Source: Flammula alnicola (taxonomy: Eukaryota > Basidiomycota > Agaricomycetes > Agaricales > Strophariaceae). Taken from it: a stretch of 64,000 nt of DNA. The notes under the pieces are model-generated. The model worked only from the letters and a program-made list of their open reading frames with translations, had not been told where the DNA came from and made no database searches. Made by a program: the position numbers and the translations under genes. The DNA lies in contig JADNRV010000068.1 of NCBI GenBank assembly GCA_015499995.1, positions 1 to 64,000 of the forward strand, read 5' to 3'. Positions 56,901-64,000 of the stretch are shown in pieces; within the stretch, counting starts at the first letter, position 1, and each line of letters begins with the position of its first letter.

Positions 56901-58069
56901 ATCGTGCATCCTTCTAGCTCCGTTATCACTGTCTTGACTTATCAAGAGTATCTGGATATGCCACAAGATGAACTGCATTCAGTTCTCGCTGAAAAGAACA
57001 TCATTGTCAGGAGGGCTCCAGTTCCTGATCATGAATTTGATGCGAAGGGTCTCGATTTTGTTCATCTGCTTCATAGCCCCATGTCTCTTCAAGGTAGGTG
57101 CATCCATGACTCCTGTCTGCGTGTAATGCTAACTTCCCTCTCTCCAGATTATTCCTTACAAGGCCATGTCGACGAACTCCTAGACAAAGAGGAAGAGGAT
57201 GCAATCAGGAGCGTGCAAAGGTGACGACAGAGATGCGGAAAGAAGGAAGATACTGACCTCGATGAGCTCGACCAAGAGGAAAAGCATGTCCCTGCAACAA
57301 TAACTGGAACACTTCAAAAATTTTTAGATGAAGTCGACCGCGATGAAGGTAGAATTGTGAATGCCCTGGATTTGCCTTTGTGCCACGAGAGCACCGCACT
57401 GACTGCATATTCAACCGATACTTATGCCTGGCATCACACACGTGGTCATCTAGGTTTTCTGTCGAACGAGGTCTTTCCTACCACTGATACATGCTGGGCT
57501 CTGATCAGTTCCCGACATACTGTTACCTTCTTCCATGTTGACCCTGATGGCTTCAACACTCGTGCTCTCTTGGTCCGGGGCGGCAAACTCTGGATTTTTT
57601 ATCGAGAAGTCCGAGACATGCCTCTTTCTTCTCGTCATGTCTTTTTTGACAAAGGCTTCCATCTCGATCGCTTCACGGATAAGGCCAAGTATGACCTGGA
57701 AGCTGTTTTCCTGTCGAAAGGTGATTTTTTGTGAGTTTCTATTGTATACTGAAGCGATCATTACACATTACAATATTTAATTTTCTGAAAGTTGATGCAT
57801 GCCAACCAGCCTCACGCCATTTATGGAAAGGAGCCGACGATCATTCATGGAGGCCACTTCTACCTCACGTCCCTCATGGAGATGACTGCTCAAAGCATGT
57901 TCCATAGCTTCATCATGGATCAATTCTTAACAAACACAGTTCACTACCGCTCCCGGCTGCTTTTACGATGTATCATTGACTTCTATAGGTTGAGGCTCTT
58001 AGAAAAGAAGCTCGTTCAGACTGGTGCGATGTTAATGTTTCCATGTCCATTCATGTCTGACCTGACGTG
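53959..58069 (+). pseudogene. decayed JmjC-like 2-oxoglutarate dioxygenase gene
   Basis: Plus-strand, many exons; well-supported ones are 55386-56581, 56634-56765, 56823-57093 and 57148 to about 57730, then about 57791-58010. The N-terminal half is helical (e.g. HNWPQQLLKFQGFLDEVL, about 54605). The middle is acidic with EEGEEEEDQ-type repeats (56040-56240) and Lys/Ser/Pro-rich. The C-terminal part resembles the JmjC-like family expanded in Agaricomycetes: TCWALISSRHTVTFFHVDPDG with the Fe-binding H-V-D (57534-57542), GGKLWIFY, and MHANQPHAIYG ... IHGGHFYLTS with the distal His (about 57795-57870). Relatives may demethylate protein lysines; the substrate is unknown. Damage: TGA at 57221-57223, a frame change near 54360, and a phase mismatch at the 57.73-kb intron. 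Its 5' end lies close to element Y. Confidence 0.6.
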
Positions 58070-58186
58070 AACATGAACTTATTGTCAGATGCCGGTCATC
58101 ACTTACCAGATGTCCAGACGTTCCCCAGCTTGGTCAATCTTCTTTCCTTATACAATCTCATCATTCTGGGAAATGTCCTCGACAGG

Positions 58187-58745
58187 ACTGTCCATCTGTT
58201 AAAACAAGTGGAGCAGCCAGCAGTCAACCACGATGTCATAGGTAAGGTGAGAATTCTGTCACACACTGGCAGAAGCTGTGCAATATTAGGTGGGCTTGGT
58301 CCCAACAGAGTGAAAGATAGCAAATTTAGGTAGATAAACAGATAGATATTTTTGTGTTTATAGCTGCTCATGTCATCAAAGACAGCATATGTGACTGCTA
58401 TCTGAACTATTCTACTTGTTGCTATATTTAAACTACTTGCAATAACAAAGAGTATGCATACTATAAATGCTCTTGCCCATTGGAGGGATAAGGGTCATAA
58501 CCTGGCTGCTTCAAGTGCCACAGATCACTGATTTGTCTTCCAGATATGAAAGGCAGTGGATCTCATTACCAAATTCAGCTAATGAGGGAAAATAAGCACA
58601 TGATCTGTTGTTCAGTCTTATATAAGGCAGGTGCCACATTCACAACTATTCAGCTACAGAATAGATGCCTCCTCACAATCCACCTATGTATGTCTTCACA
58701 TATATTGCTCATGCTTGTTATTCTTGTCTTTTTTCTATATTAGCA
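58187..58745 (+). repeat. repeat family R1, copy B
   Basis: Matches 39003-39145 and then 39600-40010 without the 455 bp that copy A has between. It begins inside or directly at the 3' end of the JmjC-like gene, whose frame continues into HLLKQVEQPAVNHDV. Confidence 0.75.
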
Positions 58746-58812
58746 TCCCATCACTCTCATGTCCTCCCCGGTTCAGCCCAGATGAGTTCAATGTGAAACC
58801 TCACCCACCATG

Positions 58813-59420
58813 CGGAAGTATGTTAGCCCTATAGACATATATTTCAAGACCCTCAATCCCGACCATAAGATAATGCCTGACTACATAATCATTGATATGC
58901 TGCTTAACAGACAAAATAAGAACCTGAGTTAACTCAACACACTCTTTGAAATCTACAAACAGGAGTGTGAGAAAACAATCCACACATTCAAAACACAGCT
59001 TAATTTGTGAGTAGCAGTGCATATTTATATTGGTTTGGCCATGTCTTAAAAACCTACATTATTTTGCAGGATAAACCACAGAAGAGTGACCCCACTGTTT
59101 CTTACTACCGAGTCCCCAACTCTCCATATGCCATTCGTGTTTGGGATGGTTCCATGCACCAGTATAGTTTATAGTGCTTTGATCTCTATAATGTCAACAC
59201 AAGGACTGCTGTGAACCTTCCCAATGAATTCACATTTGTTAATGCACCACATTCTGGAGTCTACATGATTAGAGGAATAGGATCAGGGCTCATGAGTTGG
59301 GAGGAGGCATAGCATGTTGCACAGAAAGATATCAAGCCCAGTCAGGAAAGATATACAGCTCTCAAGAGAGCCCATTTTATTTTACAATGTCCAGGCTAGC
59401 AGCCTTTCTATTTCACTCTT
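58813..59420 (+). pseudogene. remnant of an unrecognised protein gene
   Basis: Two plus-strand segments look like exons. One runs from about 58814 (MRKYVSPIDIYFKTLNPDH ... FEIYKQECEKTIHTFKTQL) to about 59007, ending in GTGAGT. The other starts after ttttgcag at about 59070 (DKPQKSDPTVSYYRVPNSPY, IRVWDGSMHQY, FTFVNAPHSGVYMIRGIGSG). Each contains one in-frame stop (TAA about 58930, TAG about 59173). The strings are clearly protein-like, but I cannot name the family. Confidence 0.4.
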
Positions 59421-62400
59421 AGCATTCAATCTAGTGCACTGTCTTTCCCCACATATGCCCAACCGCAGACCTCTGTTTGATTATTTGTATTCCTCTCTGA
59501 TATCTGTTTTATGGAAATCCAATTGAATGCTGTTCGCGCTGCTAGTATAGCATTCCTTGCCTGGTGAAGAGCTGCCCAGTTCTCTTGCTCTCTCACACTG
59601 ACATTTTCAAACAAGCAAAATTTGAAGTCTAAAATCAATCTTTGATATTAAATACATGCAAATAATAAGACAATGGTTTCACAATGAGCTAAACAAAGAA
59701 CAAAGACAATATCAACATTGTCCATGGCCATGTGTGTTGGAATCAGAATGTGCAGGCCTGAAATGGTAGAACATTGCACTGTTTGTTGGTTGCTCCCATG
59801 TTGATGGTGAGTATATAGTCTATGTAGTTGATTAGTAATATAGTATAGCTCGATCCAAATTATCAATACCTGGTACTTGGTGCTAATCTCAGAGCAGCTC
59901 TCTTAATGGTCCTGATTTGAACTTCATGTTAAGAGAGTGGGACCCTTCCAACCAATGTTGTCATTGACGCTGTCTGACAGTGTTAGTCAATATTAGTCAG
60001 TCAGTATGGTCAGAGAGCTATTTACCTTTGTTACTGAAAGATGAAGTAAGTAGCTCAGGAGTTAGACATGATGTGGGCGACAGATGAGGTATTAACTGTG
60101 GGGGATTCAACATATAAATATGTGGAATAATGTCTCACAAGAGTCCAAACTCAAAGACAAGGTGTGCAATGTAGTGTTAGTGGTATGGTGAATCTATGAA
60201 GGTGTGCTGGACTCCTTCTACAGTGTTGATGAACTCATTGGCCACCTTATCTCACCTTGATTCCAGTATTCCTGTATCTTGTTTATTGGATTGTAGGATG
60301 CCACAAAGCAATATGCATGTGAGGACTCCTGAAACACTGCTAGTAATATTCACTGCATGTTCTGTCCCTGCCACAAGGATGTACGTCAAGCAACTGCAAC
60401 AGCCAGTGATCACAACTGTGAGTAACTGCAATGGTGATGATGAGCAGCAACAATACTGAACACTGCTGCCAAGGTGGGCAGGTGCAGCAATACAAGGCAG
60501 TAGTATCAATGCAAGACAGGTTAAGTTGTTGTTGTGCTGCATTCTCTCCACCCAACATGATGCAATATCACAGTCTTCCTAATCATAGGCTGTTTCAGTG
60601 AGTGCCTGCAGCTTGTAGCATCTGCTTTACACCTCATATGTAGAGTAGTAGATACTTACTTTCTCAATATATTGTTTTGACAACCCTTGCAGTGTAAATA
60701 AATTGCTACCAAGGCTTAAAACAAGACAAACAGCAAGTGCAACAATGTGACATGGGATGAATAGATATTTTTCTCTTTGCCAGTTAGTGTTAGGGACTTT
60801 TGGTCCCATGTTGGATGTCTCTTTGCTGAAAAGCAAATGGACTTATAAGAATAAGAAATAGGATGTTGGATGAAATGATTATATTGTCTTGATACAATTA
60901 GTCTGGTAGATTGTAGTGTTTATCCCATCTTGAAATTGAAGATGCAGCTTGTTCTAAATTTGAAATCATGTTAGTGTTGACAGAAAATGTGCTTTGGAAT
61001 ATAGGCACTCACTTCGTTAATACTCTTGATGTGGCATATCAATCACCCAACATAGCATTGGGAGTTTTGGATAAAAAGCCAGTTTGTGCACTGAGATGAA
61101 GCCCAATTAGAAATGTTAATATTGAGGCCTGGCACTACATACCTTCCTGAAAGAGCATGGCTTATTTCCACCATCAACTTCAACAGTGGATACTACCAGC
61201 TTGTGATATTAGTCTTTTCAACATGAAGCCAAGTCAGCAACCTTAATAGTCAGGCTTTGTGATACATACTGCACCATCAGTGGAACCCTCCTTCTGTTCT
61301 GAAAGGCTTGAAAGAGGCAGAAAATTAGCGAGGGATAACATAGTATAGCAGAGCACTCACCACAGTTGACATTATTTCTTGCAGTTTCTAAGTGTTTAGT
61401 GACCTTTTATATAGAGGATAACAAAATAAGACTGAGTAGAAATATTTAACACATCTGATAAAGATCCACAATGTCAATGGAATGGAAGGATATAAAGTTC
61501 AATAAAGAAAAGCTGTTTGAGATGGCCAAAAATAACCACTAATCAGTCTGTTCTAAATTTCTTATGCAAAAGTGGATAGGATCTAAAATCAAAACTTCTT
61601 GCAGAGCCACAGTGCTGGAGAGGCCTCTACCAATTTTGAGATTTTTAAGCAAATATAGTAAACTGGCCACAGTTCAGCTTTTTGTGTGTTTCATGCAAGA
61701 TTGCCCTATAGATTTGGTACTTTATCTTAGAAAACATTTGGGTTGCATTCTTTGGTGACTTGAAGTTTCTATCATCTCTAAAATTGTATACAGAAATAAG
61801 ACATTCAATTGTGATATTCTGCTTGCTAATAGTGCATGATTCTGATTTCCAGTACTTTGCTGTGCCCCATCTATTCACAGGCCCTTGAATTTGTCCAAAA
61901 AGTCATATCTGTCCTGTATCCCAAGCTCTTTGTCCAAAATCACATGATAAAAACCAAATCTAAATATAAAAATTTAGGGTCCAAAATCATCCAAAATGGA
62001 TGCCAAAACTGCAAGATTCACTTTAATTCAGTAGGTATCCAAACCAAAAATTCAGACAAAGGTCACAGGTCACACCTGTGCAAATTATCTGCCTTATATA
62101 TCCTATTTGACTATTTGAGATACATACATTATATGACTGATTTGTAAGTGATTCAAGGGTCAGTAAAGTACCATCAGATTCAGAATTTTAAGGAGATTTT
62201 AAATATATCTTCCAGACAGCCTACAGGCAATATTATTGTATTTTTGCTGTTTTGGGACTATGGGAATTTGGGGCACCAGTTAGAGCAATGAGGAGTTGTG
62301 TGTCCAGGGCACCTACAATACCATTGAACGCATCAATATCTCTTGCAATCCTTCTTAACATGATTTGTAGACCTGCATGTAAAGCATTGGTGATGTTCTA

Positions 62401-63342
62401 AGTGCATTAGACCACTAGACTATGGATAAAGGAATATGGTTCTACTGTTGAAAGGAACAATTATGGTCCTCAGGGTTTCTTTAGCAGTTCAGTAAATCAA
62501 TGAAAATATAAAAGTGGACCTAACAGGATGGTCAGGGATAGGCAAAGTGATGACAGAGTCCCAAAAAATGGTTGGATCTTCTCTTCAAGTCCATGTCACA
62601 TGGTGTTGTTGAATACAGTTCAAGCTCTTCTATATTGTATGGTGATCTGGTTTTTAAGTTTGTGAATCGTCTTATGACAGTGATCAATAAATTGGATTTC
62701 ATGTTCTAGATTGCAGGTACCATTGCAGAGCCAGACAATTTTTTGAAGGTTATCTGGGGTTTTGACCATCAAAGTACATTCTTGGTAGGTAAGCATGTTG
62801 AGTAAAGAGAGGTTTGAATATGCATGATGGGTCTGCAGAAAAAGTTAATAGCAATGGATTATTAGGTATTGTAGTGCATTGTTCTCATATGTATTGTTTG
62901 TTTGCTAATAATTACATTTTGATTGCTTTCTGATAAGCATCTTGTTTGAGCACATACAATACAATGACACCATTAGCATATTCTGAAAATTGTTCAGCAA
63001 AGCATTTACTGCCACCACTGCTACTAGCCATTTAGAACTTTTCCAGGGTTCTTTTACAGAAGTATCATCTTAGGATGATTTCCTTGAGCTATTGTGGATA
63101 GATACTTGGTGTTGAAATGTTCTTCTTCTCATCAACAAACTCAGTGCATTATATGATGCTCAGCTATATATTCAAGATGAATGTCTTCAGGCTTTCCATA
63201 AAATCAGAAACAATAATGAAACATATGTGATCTGCAGTGTTATTGCTGTGGGAATTTTTAACATCATGAACTTGAAAATATTGAACTCCACAATTTCACC
63301 ACTCAATATTGCTGATCATGTCCAGAACCCATATTTCATGAA
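59421..63342. other. AT-rich DNA without recognisable genes
   Basis: About 3.9 kb with only short, overlapping frames. One minus-strand frame (60551-60252, Cys/Leu-rich) is the longest but has no family resemblance and lies in simple-sequence-like DNA. No terminal repeats, tRNA genes or long tandem repeats noticed. Confidence 0.4.
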
Positions 63343-63599
63343 GTGCTGGCAAGAAGACCAATTATGCAGTTGTTTGAGATGATAATGCATAAGTCTCTGA
63401 AGAATGAAATGTCAGCTGTGTGGTCCATTGAGGCAGAGTGGGGTGGTGTTTACCTGTCATTCTACTTGACTTCACTCATACTGAACTTATGCTTGAGCTC
63501 ATCCATGCTTCAGTCCCTCCACATCTCCTTTCTATCTCAGAGACCCACTCATGCCAGCTTCATCATTTTGAAATCTGTCTTCATGTCAATGGCAGAAAG

Positions 63600-63990
63600 A
63601 AGCAGGTTTGCTGAAGTGATTGGCCTGTACTTTGCAGTAGAAACTTTGAGGTGGCTGCCAGACAACTCCTGGATTTCTGCCCACTTCTTCCTGTGCTCTC
63701 CTCATTGGTGGACATTCTTTCAAGTGCGATCTTTCATACCAGGAGGTCGAATGAGCACAGTGATGGCTGAGGGGTAGAGGCAAATGCTTGGGGTACAGTT
63801 GAAGACAACAAGGAGGGTGGATCATCCTCATTGAGATCAGAAAGGTCAGAAAGGGTTAGGTCTTTGACCATGTACTGGACAAGGTGGTTCTTGAGTTTAA
63901 AAATGATGGAGCATGCAAGGGAGATCCCATGTGAATGTCGCTGGGCAAAGCAGCATGCGTCACTGGTGATCCGGCATCTGCACAGAATAT
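63600..63990 (-). pseudogene. partial unrecognised gene fragment at the window edge
   Basis: On the minus strand a frame entering from the right edge reads a Cys/His-rich segment (CRCRITSDACCFAQRHSHG) followed by a helix (LACSIIFKLKNHLVQYM) and an acidic run (LSDLNEDDPP), ending at a GTATGA that could be a donor near 63743. It has the texture of a real exon, possibly a transposon-linked protein with a zinc-binding C-terminus. It is cut by the window end, so no family or start can be given. The longer plus-strand frame over the same DNA (63343-63777) looks like its shadow. Confidence 0.3.
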
Positions 63991-64000
63991 GAGGAATTTA

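Noticed and set aside
57221..57266. A 46-bp intron (gtgacg...gag) in the JmjC-like gene
   Set aside because: Removing it breaks the phase of the next exon, whereas reading through keeps one frame interrupted only by a TGA.

Overview
The window looks like a mushroom-type basidiomycete (Agaricomycetes) nuclear chromosome. The evidence is short (about 50-60 bp) GT-AG introns with CTNAC-like branch points, several per gene; Plavaka-like and KDZ-type transposases with CxC5/CxC6-like cysteine clusters; an expanded-type JmjC-like gene; and a basidiomycete-style Msb2 mucin. Only two ordinary host genes are clear: the ribosomal protein uL23 gene (RPL25, 15.07-15.80 kb) and a signalling mucin of the Msb2 type (16.46-19.20 kb), both on the + strand. 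Nearly everything else is transposable-element DNA.

Layout. 1-1.87 kb: no convincing gene. 1.88-8.89 kb: a Plavaka-type DNA transposon bounded by 19-bp inverted repeats, with a 9-exon transposase (one frameshift), a divergent 7-exon partner gene and a small coiled-coil gene. 9.06-12.84 kb: a complete, apparently intact pogo-like element with TA target duplications, a DD35D transposase and a convergent small accessory gene. 12.84-14.6 kb: intergenic DNA with a 14-bp-arm hairpin. 15-19.2 kb: the host genes. 19.6-24.7 kb: AT-rich repeats and a broken hAT copy. 24.73-37.50 kb: an hAT element with an exact 8-bp target duplication. It has been opened by a 7.45-kb Ty3/Gypsy chromovirus (25.15-32.60 kb, 5-bp duplication) and by a 576-bp MITE inside its transposase (8-bp duplication). 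38.5-42.0 kb: mosaic repeats shared with 19.6-20.8, 51.2-51.6 and 58.2-58.7 kb. 42.4-44.06 kb: an unrecognised cysteine-motif gene. 44.08-50.28 kb: a KDZ-type element (X) with a two-gene cargo. 51.62-53.70 kb: a shorter reverse-oriented relative (Y) that has lost the transposase. 53.96-58.07 kb: a decayed JmjC-like gene. 58.8-64 kb: gene remnants and unassigned AT-rich DNA.

How the pieces relate. Both DNA transposons near the left end pair a transposase with a small Ser/Pro-rich, C-terminally helical protein, which hints at a shared two-component design. The Gypsy element shows a self-priming signature: its primer-binding site is a 13-nt perfect complement of the predicted start of its own transcript, 31 nt below a TATA box, as described for the Tf1/sushi group. 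The old elements (Gypsy, both hATs, the JmjC gene) are broken almost only by TGA codons where arginine (CGA) is expected. That is the mark of cytosine deamination at CpG, so this is probably a methylated, silenced island next to active host genes. The pogo element and the X genes lack such damage and are probably younger. All boundaries and exons were read by eye; none was confirmed by alignment or transcript data.
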